7,218 nucleotides of DNA from Pseudomonadota bacterium (lineage in GTDB: Bacteria > Pseudomonadota > Gammaproteobacteria > Burkholderiales > Burkholderiaceae_F): positions 1-7,218 of the forward strand of contig JAKANT010000078.1 of the NCBI GenBank assembly GCA_021823635.1, in the 5' to 3' direction. Under the pieces are notes generated by a model, which ran no database searches, was not told the DNA's origin, and saw only the letters and a program-made list of their open reading frames with translations. Made by a program: the position numbers and the translations under genes. Below are positions 1 through 7,218 of the stretch, one piece after another (the stretch's first letter is position 1; the number at the start of each line of letters is the position of its first letter).

Positions 1-640
1 CCGCCCACAGCGCCATCGGCCACGGGTTGTCGCCGACCGCGCGCACGCTGGTCAGCACCGCCGCGCGCAGTCCGACCGCGCGATCGAGAATAAGCGGCGC
101 CGACACGGCCGCGGCCGCGAACACCAGCGCCGCGCCCAGGCCGCCGGCCAGCAGCCACAAACCGAACAGCAGCGCCCCTTGACCGGCCGCCGCATAACGC
201 AGGAAATCGAGCGGATGCGCGACCGGCGCGCGCGCGAACACGCCGACCAGCAGCGCCGAGACGATCACCCAGGCCGTGGCGGCCGCGAACAGCAGCAGCC
301 CCAACGCCACCAGCGGCCGCGTGCCGCGACGCCAGGCGCCGATGGCGTGCGCCAGTCGTGGCCGCTCGCCTGCCTGCCGGCGTCGGCTCAGCTCGTACAG
401 GCCAGTCGCCAGGATCGGCGCCACCAACACGAAGCCCGAGACCGCACCGGGCGCAAGCGGCCAAGCGTGGCGCGCGACGGCCAGGATCAGCCAGCCGCCG
501 GCGAAGACCAGCGCGCCGTGCAGCGCGCTGGCGAGCGGCGCGGCGCGCATGTCCTGCCAGCCGAGCCGCAACCAGTAAAACGGGCGCCAGGGCGCGACGA
601 TGCGCACCGGCAGGGGGATCGCGTCGCGGGATTCCGTCAT
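1..640 (-). CDS. DUF2189-type integral membrane protein (C-terminus beyond window)
   Basis: The reverse strand is open from the ATG at 640 to the window edge, giving 213 codons with no stop, so the C-terminus is missing. After a short polar N-terminus (about residues 1-33, with a W-x-R-x-G-W-x-D-M-R-like stretch) come hydrophobic segments at about 34-56, 62-84, 108-135 and 152-187, separated by Arg-rich loops. The pattern GFVLVAPILATGLYELSRR (about 68-86), then GERP, a W-R-R stretch and a late APLILDR, matches what I remember of the DUF2189 family (cytoplasmic membrane, function unknown, common in proteobacteria). It is divergent from the lipoprotein gene across 81 bp. No strong Shine-Dalgarno is visible; a GAGA precedes the start. 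The family call is from memory of conserved motifs, and no function is inferred. Confidence 0.82.
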   Translation of the reverse strand, partial: MTESRDAIPLPVRIVAPWRPFYWLRLGWQDMRAAPLASALHGALVFAGGWLILAVARHAWPLAPGAVSGFVLVAPILATGLYELSRRRQAGERPRLAHAIGAWRRGTRPLVALGLLLFAAATAWVIVSALLVGVFARAPVAHPLDFLRYAAAGQGALLFGLWLLAGGLGAALVFAAAAVSAPLILDRAVGLRAAVLTSVRAVGDNPWPMALWA

Positions 641-664
641 CGATGAGGTCTCGGCAGCGGCGCG

Positions 665-670
665 ATTATC
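665..670 (-). promoter_or_regulatory. Possible -10 element for the DUF2189-type gene
   Basis: Read on the minus strand this is GATAAT, a five-of-six match to the sigma-70 -10 consensus, lying 24 nt upstream of the ATG at 640 in the divergent intergenic space. No good -35 hexamer is found 16-18 nt further upstream, so the call is weak. Confidence 0.2.
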
Positions 671-721
671 GTCGGCGGCGCGCTAAATTCCTTGCGTCTG
701 AACGGAGGCGAGGAAACGAGG

Positions 722-1138
722 ATGAGAAGCGTCGCGCTTGTGGTGTTCGCCGCTGCGCTGCTGGCGGGTTGTTCGATCGTGCAGGAAGTCGAACCGGTCA
801 CCGCCGCCGGCAAGGAAATCTGCGTCATCGCCAATCCGAAGGTCCTGCAGGCCGAATTCGTCGAGGTGTATCGGCGCGAGCTGGCGACCAAAGGCTTCGA
901 GGTCAAGCTGCTGTCGGCGGATTCGCCGCTCACCGCCTGCGCGCTGACCTCGACCTACACCGCCAACTGACAATGGGACCTGGCACTGTACATGGCCTAC
1001 GCCGAGTTGAAGGTCTACAGCGACGGCAGGGTCGTCGGCGAAGCGATCTACGACTCGCGCCGCGGCGGCGCCAGCCTGAGCAAATTCATCCGGGCCGAGC
1101 AAAAGATCAAGGAGCTGGTGGACCTTCTGTTTCCGAAA
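722..1138 (+). pseudogene. Small outer-membrane-type lipoprotein gene, interrupted by in-frame TGA at 968-970
   Basis: The ATG at 722 follows a GAGGAAACGAGG purine stretch (AGGA at 711-714, spacing 7) and begins a textbook lipoprotein signal: MR, a hydrophobic core, then lipobox LAGC with Cys17 as the acylated residue. Ser18 at +2 suggests outer-membrane sorting. A TTG at 692 in frame would put ten polar residues ahead of the signal peptide and is rejected. The frame runs 82 codons to TGA at 968-970. The same frame then continues as QWDLALYMAYAELKVYSDG and a GGASLSKF stretch to about 1138, which completes what I remember of the Sbal_3080-like lipoprotein family (TYTA-x-x-WD-x-A-x-Y-x-x-x-AE). 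The TGA sits where relatives carry an ordinary residue (from memory Trp or Arg), and TGG or CGA is one substitution away. The likely reading is a nonsense mutation; a sequencing error or readthrough are alternatives. A gene caller would report 722-970 and a separate ORF from 992. The end is estimated from family length. Confidence 0.7.
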
Positions 1139-1299
1139 GTGCGAGCGGTTGAGGGCGCACGCGGGACTGTGCACAGCGGCGCGAACGCGCACCGCGCGGC
1201 GCGCGACGGCACGCACGGCCGGTTCGACGCGGCGCCGCCCATCGACATCGAGCATTCACGGCAAGCGCGCGGCCCGTTGCCTCCGCGCGCCGGCGATCG

Positions 1300-1304
1300 G
1301 GAGG
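1300..1304 (+). promoter_or_regulatory. Shine-Dalgarno GGAGG deciding the start at 1310
   Basis: GGAGG lies within GGGAGGT (1299-1305), five bases before the ATG at 1310. It is the strongest ribosome binding site on the plus strand here. It argues that translation starts at 1310, although the same frame is open from 971 onward (first ATG at 992). Confidence 0.75.
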
Positions 1305-1309
1305 TAAAA

Positions 1310-1762
1310 ATGTTTCCCTGGCTTTGGTTTTGGGCGCCGCAACTGCACTTTCCGCTCAGCGGCAGCGTCGCGCAACGCATCGAGCCGAACACGAACTGGT
1401 TCTTCGATTCGATCGCGCCGCAGGGGGGCAACGGGCGCATCGAGCGCAAGGCGTTCGAAGTGGCCTCGTACGGGCGCCAGCTCGGATTGATCACCGAAGT
1501 GCTGCTCGACCTGGCCGAGTGCGACGCGCCGCGCTCCGCCGACGCGCGCGCCTCGCTGGCACGGCTGCAGGCGATCCGCGCGGCGATCGAAAGAATCAAG
1601 GACGACGACTACGACGCGCTGGCGCGCGACCTCGAGGACCGGCTGCGGCAACTGCGCCGCAATCCGGCCGCGTTCGATCGCGTCGCCGCGCGCCTGCGGC
1701 GGGCGCTCGACGATGAGTCAGCCGCCGCGCCGGCATCCGGCCGCCTCGAGCCGCCGCGATGA
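1310..1762 (+). CDS. Conserved-type hypothetical protein, 150 aa, aromatic N-terminus
   Basis: The start is fixed by a strong GGAGG site. The N-terminus is strikingly aromatic (MFPWLWFWAPQLHFP), followed by SGSVAQRIEPNTNWFF (residues 17-32), a basic/amphipathic part (KAFEVASYGRQLG, 48-60), a probable helix ITEVLLDLAE (61-70) and a charged helical C-terminal half (about 75-135) that could form a coiled coil. I recall similar small proteins of unknown function in betaproteobacteria, but no named domain. There is no cleavable signal peptide; the N-terminus could sit at the membrane surface. Its TGA overlaps the ATG of the downstream SMP-30-like gene (ATGA at 1759-1762), implying co-translation. 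The frame upstream is open back to the TGA at 968-970, so software may extend the start to 992, wrongly joining it to the lipoprotein remnant. Function unknown. Confidence 0.75.
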   Translation: MFPWLWFWAPQLHFPLSGSVAQRIEPNTNWFFDSIAPQGGNGRIERKAFEVASYGRQLGLITEVLLDLAECDAPRSADARASLARLQAIRAAIERIKDDDYDALARDLEDRLRQLRRNPAAFDRVAARLRRALDDESAAAPASGRLEPPR

Positions 1763-2622
1763 ATGCGCCAGCCGTGCAATTGCGCACGACGGCCGTCGCC
1801 GACGGCCTGGTCTTTCCGGAAGCGCCGCGCTGGCACGACGGCAGCCTGTGGTTCTCCGACATGCTGGACGGCAAGGTGTATCGGCTCGGCGCCGACGGCA
1901 AGCCGCAGCCGGTGCTCGAGGTGCCTCGCCAGCCGTCGGGCCTGGGCTGGCTGCCGGATGGCCGTCTGTTGGTCGTGTCGATGATCGACCGCCGTCTGCT
2001 GCGCCTGCAGGATGGCAAATTGGAGCCGGTGGCGGATCTCTCGGCGCTGGCGCCGTTTCACTGCAACGACATGGTGGTCGATGCGTGCGGTCGCGCCTAC
2101 GTCGGCAATTTCGGCTTCGATCTGCCGGGAAAGGCGCCGCCCGCGGCCACCGTGCTGATTCTGGTCACGCCAGAAGGCCAGGCGCGCGCCGTCGCCGACG
2201 GCCTGCTGTTTCCGAACGGCTGCGTGATCACGCCCGACGGCGGCACGCTGATCGTGGCCGAGACGTTCGGCGCGCGGCTCACCGCGTTTTCCATCGCTCC
2301 CGACGGCTCGCTCACGAACCGCAGGACCTGGGCCGACCTGCCCGGCACCTCGCCGGACGGCATCTGCCTGGATGCCGAGGGCGCGCTGTGGGTGGCCTCG
2401 CCGGTGACGCGCGCGGTGCTGCGCGTGCGCGAAGGCGGCGCGATCACGCATCGCGTCGATGTGCAGCGCCAAGCGATCGCCTGCATGCTCGGCGGCTCCG
2501 ACCGGCGCACGCTGTACGTGGCGACCGGTCACGTGTCGTTCGACGCGGACAAGGCCCGCCGTTACCGCAGCGGACGCATCGAGGCCGTGCGCGTGGACGT
2601 GCCGGGCGCGGGCCGGCCTTAG
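1759..2622 (+). CDS. SMP-30/gluconolactonase/LRE-family protein (probable sugar lactonase)
   Basis: This 287-residue protein has the six-bladed beta-propeller pattern of the SMP-30/gluconolactonase family, with repeated hydrophobic-strand/DG turns (PRWHDGSLWFSD, GLGWLPDGRLLVV, DACGRAYVGNFG, ITPDGGTLIVAET, LDAEGALWVAS). Expected metal ligands are visible at the right spacing: Glu21 in FPEAPRW, Asn153 in FPNG and Asp200 in SPDG, plus Asn103 in HCND. These correspond to Glu18, Asn154, Asp204 and Asn103 of animal SMP-30 (regucalcin). Known members hydrolyse sugar-acid lactones with a divalent cation, in the cytoplasm when, as here, no signal peptide is present. The exact substrate cannot be read from the sequence. 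No clear Shine-Dalgarno precedes the start; translation is probably coupled to the upstream gene through the ATGA overlap. The ATG at 1763 is out of frame. The family call is firm, the substrate is not. Confidence 0.9.
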   Translation: MNAPAVQLRTTAVADGLVFPEAPRWHDGSLWFSDMLDGKVYRLGADGKPQPVLEVPRQPSGLGWLPDGRLLVVSMIDRRLLRLQDGKLEPVADLSALAPFHCNDMVVDACGRAYVGNFGFDLPGKAPPAATVLILVTPEGQARAVADGLLFPNGCVITPDGGTLIVAETFGARLTAFSIAPDGSLTNRRTWADLPGTSPDGICLDAEGALWVASPVTRAVLRVREGGAITHRVDVQRQAIACMLGGSDRRTLYVATGHVSFDADKARRYRSGRIEAVRVDVPGAGRP

Positions 2623-2630
2623 CCCGGCTC
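2610..2630. terminator. Weak hairpin between convergent genes
   Basis: GCCGG at 2612-2616 pairs with CCGGC at 2624-2628, extendable to 7 bp through one G-U pair, with a 7-nt loop holding the plus-strand TAG stop. It lies at the convergent junction of the SMP-30-like and transporter genes and could act on both strands. Neither side has a T-run, so intrinsic termination is doubtful. Confidence 0.2.
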
Positions 2631-3560
2631 AAGGGTTCTGCGCCGAGCGCCGCAGTGCGGCCACCTCGTTGATCACGAGCGCGGCCAGCACGATCGCGCC
2701 GCCGGCAAGCGTCGCTGACGAAGGCGCCTCGCCGGCGCCGAGCCAGGCCCACAGCGGGCCGAGCACGACCTCGAGCAGCGCCAGCAGCGCGATCTCCGGC
2801 GCGCTCAGGCGCCGCGACACCACCACCAGCAGCATGCAGGGCAGGCCGAGCTGAAAGAAGCCGAGCAGCGCCAGCAACGCGACATCGGCCGCTGTCGCCG
2901 AAAACGGCCACGCCAGCGGCAGCGTGGCGAGCGCCGAGAACGCGCCGCCGAGAAACACCGCTGGAATCAGGTCCACTCGCGCGCGCGTCTTCTGCAGCGT
3001 CACGAGGTTCACCGCCGAAGCGAGCGGCACCGCGAACGCGATCAGCATGCCGGCGGCGTGGCGGCCGGAAAGCGCGGCCGCCTCGTGCGCGAACATCCAG
3101 GCGATGCCGATCATCGCCGCCACAATCGCGGCCCAGGTGCGGGCCGGGATCGTCGCGCCCAGCACGGCGCGCGCGAGCAGCGCCGTGGCGAGCGGCGCGA
3201 CGCTCATCACGACCAGCGTGTTGGCGGTCGTCGTCAGCGTCAGCGCCAGCATGAAGGCCGTGTACATCGTGGCCCAGCACAGCCCGGAGACGAGGCCGGG
3301 CACACCGGAGGCGATCACCGGCCGCAGTCCCTCGCGGCGCACCGCGATCAGATAGCCGGCGACGAAGACCGCGGCGAAGAAGCTGCGCCAGAACGTGATC
3401 TCGAAGCGGCCCTCCGCCTGCAGCGCGGGGGTCAGATGACGCGTCACCACGCCGGCGATGCTCCACAGCAACGTCGCGCACACCATCAGCAGCACGGCGC
3501 GCCGATGCTGCCCGCGCGGCAACACCGTTTGCGCGGCCGCCAGATCCGATGCCGGGGTGC

Positions 3561-3564
<4 letters not shown>
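2629..3564 (-). CDS. EamA/DMT-family transporter (10 TM, substrate unknown)
   Basis: This 311-residue, very hydrophobic protein has the two-fold repeat of the drug/metabolite transporter superfamily (two EamA domains). Repeat one covers about residues 24-160, with ATLLWSIAGVVTRHL in the first membrane segment, FWRSFFAA in the second and NTLVVMSVAPLATALLAR in the fourth. Repeat two covers about 171-302, with the corresponding APEIALLALLEVVLGPLWAWL. About ten membrane segments are expected. Known members export metabolites or amino acids across the cytoplasmic membrane; the substrate cannot be deduced. Its ATG (3564-3562) overlaps the typA stop (3563-3561) as ATGA, so it is probably transcribed and translated with the infB-rbfA-truB-typA unit. 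The pre-start sequence has only a weak AGGCGG, which fits translational coupling. It converges with the SMP-30-like gene, 6 bp apart. Confidence 0.9.
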
Positions 3565-5389
<1,825 letters not shown>

Positions 5390-5393
<4 letters not shown>

Positions 5394-6310
5394 GGTCCGT
5401 TTCCTTTGACCTCGAGTCTGACGAGCCGCTGCGGGGCGAGCACGCCGCGGTCGTTCACCTGCGCCACGCCGAGCAGCCGTGCCCCCGGGCCGAGCACCCG
5501 CACGCGGCCGGGCCGCTGCAGCCGGCCCAGCGCAAGCCGCTGGCCAAGACCGAAGCGATGGGCCGCCTGCGCGTCCAGTTCGACCGGCGGCAGCCCCGCC
5601 AGCAGCGCATCCACCGGCAGCAGCAACGCCCGGCGTTCGGCGGGGGCAACGGCTTCCAGCGCCGCCAGCGTGATGCACCGTTCGATCGACAGCGGGCCGA
5701 CGCGCGTGCGGCGCAGCGCCGTCAAGTGCGCGCCGCAACCCAGGCGCGCGCCGATGTCGGCCGCCAGCACGCGCACGTAGGTGCCCTTGCTGCAATCGAC
5801 CGCGATGCGCGCCGTGGCGCCGTCGAAAGCGAGCAGTTGCAGCCGCCCGATCGTCACCCGGCGCGGCGCGCGTTCGACTTCGATGCCGGCGCGCGCGTAT
5901 TCGTACAGGGCCCGCCCGTCGCGTTTGAGCGCCGAGTACATCGGCGGTGTTTGCTCGATCGTGCCGACGAACGCCGCCAGTGCGCGTTCGACGTCGGCCG
6001 CGGTCACGGCCACCGGCCGCGTTTCCAGCACCTCGCCTTCGGCGTCGCCGGTGGTCGTCGTCACGCCGAGCCGCAGCGTCGCCTCGTAGGACTTGTCGGC
6101 GTCGAGCAGATCGGCGGCGAACTTGGTCGCCTCGCCGAACGCGAGCGGCAACAGCCCGCTGGCCAGCGGATCGAGCGTGCCGGTGTGGCCCGCCTTGGCC
6201 GCCGACAGCAGCCGGCGCGCCTTCTGCAGCGCCAGATTGGACGTGATGCCGCTCGGCTTGTCGAGCAGCAGCACGCCGTCGACCGGGTCGCCCCGGCGGG
6301 TGCTTGCCAC
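5390..6310 (-). CDS. truB: tRNA pseudouridine(55) synthase TruB
   Basis: This 306-residue enzyme converts U55 to pseudouridine in the T-loop of tRNAs in the cytoplasm. The signature GHTGTLDPLASGLL (41-54) carries catalytic Asp47. LDKPSGITSN (16-25), SYEATLRLG (74-82, Tyr75), a PPMYSALK stretch (122-129) and KGTYVRVLAADIG (175-187, Arg180) are the other conserved elements, with spacing like E. coli TruB (Asp48, Tyr76, Arg181). A C-terminal domain with PUA/TruB_C-like features (about 240-302) follows. The start is GTG at 6310, supported by AAGGAG 10 nt upstream inside the last codons of rbfA; only 7 nt separate the genes. The stop TGA overlaps the typA ATG. Ala/Leu-rich composition is normal for this GC content. 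Confidence 0.97.
5400..5407 (-). promoter_or_regulatory. Ribosome binding site of typA, inside the truB 3' end
   Basis: AAAGGAAA on the minus strand; its AGGA lies 8 nt before the typA ATG. It places the typA start at 5393 and shows that typA can recruit ribosomes on its own as well as through the ATGA overlap. Confidence 0.6.
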
Positions 6311-6317
6311 TCGAACC

Positions 6318-6704
6318 TCACTCCTTCGGATGCTCGGGTTTGCCGGCCGGCCGCTCGGGTTCGCCCACCGCCTGCGCGATCAGACGGTCGATCTCGAAGC
6401 CGCGTTCGACGCTCGGGTCGTGCACGAAGTGCAGTCGCGGCACGGTATGGATCTGCAGCCGCTTGAACAGCAGGTTGTGCAGGTGACCGGCAGCCGCGTT
6501 CAACCCCTGCGCCGCGACCTGCGGGTCGCTGCCGATCACCGTGAAGTACACCTTGGCGTGCGCGTAATCGGGCGTGATCTCCACGCCGCTCACCGTCACC
6601 AGGCCGACGCGCGGATCGCGCACCTCGCGCGGAATCAGCTCGGCCAGATCGCGCTGGATCTGGTCGGCGATGCGCAAGCTGCGTCCCGGTTTCTTCGACT
6701 TCAT
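6318..6704 (-). CDS. rbfA: 30S ribosome-binding factor RbfA
   Basis: This 128-residue single KH-type domain protein binds the 30S subunit near the 16S rRNA 5' helix and assists its late maturation and cold adaptation. RIADQIQRDLAELI (11-24), then REVRDPRVGLVTVSGVEI (26-43), HAKVYFTV (49-56), and RLQIHTVPRLHFVHDPSVERG (82-102; breaking at the VP) match the family from end to end. A short charged tail (GEPERPAGKPEHPKE) ends the protein. The ATG at 6704 is preceded by GAAGAGGG. It lies between infB and truB, as in many proteobacteria; its last two codons, AAG GAG, form the ribosome binding site for truB. Confidence 0.96.
   Translation of the reverse strand: MKSKKPGRSLRIADQIQRDLAELIPREVRDPRVGLVTVSGVEITPDYAHAKVYFTVIGSDPQVAAQGLNAAAGHLHNLLFKRLQIHTVPRLHFVHDPSVERGFEIDRLIAQAVGEPERPAGKPEHPKE
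6321..6326 (-). promoter_or_regulatory. Shine-Dalgarno AAGGAG for truB (GTG start), overlapping rbfA end
   Basis: AAGGAG on the minus strand is the last two codons of rbfA and lies 10 nt before the GTG start of truB at 6310. It supports GTG as the truB initiation codon, since no in-frame ATG is available in a reasonable position. Confidence 0.65.
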
Positions 6705-6742
6705 AAAGCCCTCTTCGCCGGCCGGGCGAGCAACGCGCCGAA

Positions 6743-6798
6743 GGCGCCGGCGGGCCGCGCCACCGCGTTCGTGGCAGGGGTCCGCCGCGGCCGGCGCC
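6743..6798. repeat. Inverted repeat in the infB-rbfA spacer
   Basis: GGCGCCGGC at 6743-6751 is a perfect 9-base inverted match of GCCGGCGCC at 6790-6798, with 38 bases between. An overlapping short hairpin, GCGCC-GAA-GGCGC (6735-6747), competes with the left arm. In the infB-rbfA transcript these could form strong stems. There is no T-run, so a processing or translational-isolation role is as likely as attenuation, and chance in GC-rich DNA is possible. Confidence 0.4.
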
Positions 6799-6804
6799 GT
6801 TCCT

Positions 6805-7218
6805 CTACAAACTCCGCGCCACTTCCTGCACTTCGAAGATCTCGAGCTGGTCGCCTTCCTTGATGTCGTCGTAACCCTTCAGGCTCAGACCGCACTCGAA
6901 CCCCGCCTTCACTTCGCGCACGTCGTCCTTGAAGCGCTTCAGCGACGCCAGCTCGCCGCTCCAGATCACGACGTTGTCGCGCAGCAGCCGCGCGTTGGCG
7001 GTGCGCTTGACCACACCGTCGAGCACCATGCAGCCCGCCACCACGCCGACCTTCGGCACGCGGAAGATCTGGCGGATCTCCACCAGCCCCAGCACCTGCT
7101 CGCGCTTCTCCGGCGCCAGCATGCCCGACAGCGCGGCTTTCACGTCGTCGACCGCGTCGTAGATGATGTTGTAGTAGCGGATGTCGATGCCGTTGGCCTC
7201 GGCCAGCTTGCGCGCGGA
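6805..7218 (-). CDS. infB: Translation initiation factor IF-2, C-terminal part (N-terminus beyond window)
   Basis: The last 137 residues of IF-2, which delivers fMet-tRNA to the 30S subunit and promotes subunit joining. The frame enters at the window edge as SARKLAEANGIDIRYYNIIY, typical of the linker helix region before the C-terminal beta-barrel. It continues with VEIRQIFRVPKVGVVAGC, VKRTANARLLRDNVVIW, the SLKRFKDDVREVKAGFECG segment and the final DDIKEGDQLEIFEVQEV, which together form domain IV/C2, the fMet-tRNA binding domain. It ends with TAG at 6805-6807. The GTPase domain and start are outside the window. rbfA follows after 100 nt, an unusually roomy gap compared with the tightly packed genes after it. 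A GTG at 7143 in frame is internal, not a start. Confidence 0.97.
   Translation of the reverse strand, partial: SARKLAEANGIDIRYYNIIYDAVDDVKAALSGMLAPEKREQVLGLVEIRQIFRVPKVGVVAGCMVLDGVVKRTANARLLRDNVVIWSGELASLKRFKDDVREVKAGFECGLSLKGYDDIKEGDQLEIFEVQEVARSL

Noticed and set aside
179..646. Plus-strand open frames in the first 650 bases
   Set aside because: They are antisense to the DUF2189-type gene and encode Arg/Gln/Pro-rich sequence without domain features.
692..721. TTG start upstream of the lipoprotein
   Set aside because: It would add ten polar residues ahead of the signal peptide. The ATG at 722 has a well-spaced AGGA.
968..1010. Selenocysteine insertion at the in-frame TGA
   Set aside because: The family has no redox Cys/Sec at this position that I know of, and no convincing stem-loop with the expected loop was seen immediately downstream.
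1166..1177. CTGTGCACAG palindrome as an operator
   Set aside because: A single 10-bp palindrome (1167-1176) with no loop and no promoter beside it; likely chance.
2444..3481. 345-codon minus-strand frame overlapping the transporter
   Set aside because: Arg/Ala/Gly-rich shadow frame of the EamA gene and antisense to the SMP-30-like gene.
5394..5795. N-terminal extension of typA to 5795
   Set aside because: The extra 134 codons lie within truB in another frame, are Arg/Ala/Gly-rich, and the TypA family starts at the MTRALRNIAII segment with its own ribosome site.
6701..6895. Small minus-strand ORF in the infB-rbfA spacer
   Set aside because: It begins inside infB in another frame, has no ribosome site and shows shadow-frame composition.

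Overview
The window is about 70% G+C by eye and dense in genes with standard-code stop codons. The minus-strand order infB-rbfA-truB-typA, followed downstream by other genes, is the arrangement familiar from Burkholderiales. Together with a DUF2189-type membrane protein, it suggests a high-GC betaproteobacterium, probably a burkholderialean. This is judged from gene order and protein style only; no search was run.

Left part (1-2622). A DUF2189-type integral membrane protein reads leftward off the window from a start at 640. Divergently, across an 81-bp gap, lies a small lipoprotein gene (start 722). It is interrupted by an in-frame TGA at 968-970, and the homologous-looking sequence continues in the same frame after it. 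It is followed by a 150-residue conserved-type protein of unknown function (1310-1762), which overlaps by ATGA with an SMP-30/gluconolactonase-family protein (1759-2622).

Right part (2629-7218, all minus strand). Read in transcription order these are: the 3' end of infB (translation initiation factor IF-2), rbfA (30S maturation factor), truB (tRNA Psi55 synthase), typA/bipA (ribosome-associated GTPase) and an EamA/DMT-family transporter. From rbfA onward the genes are packed with a 7-nt gap and then two ATGA overlaps. This points to one translationally coupled unit in which a membrane transporter rides at the tail of a translation/ribosome-biogenesis operon. The transporter gene and the SMP-30 gene converge with only 6 bp between their stops.

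No stretch over 300 bp lacks a gene. The largest gaps are 1139-1309 (remnant or intergenic, nothing recognised), 6705-6804 (inverted repeats between infB and rbfA) and 641-721 (divergent promoter space). I see no mobile element, CRISPR array, tRNA or rRNA, and no convincing undescribed multi-gene system. The most noteworthy item is the lipoprotein gene with the in-frame TGA.
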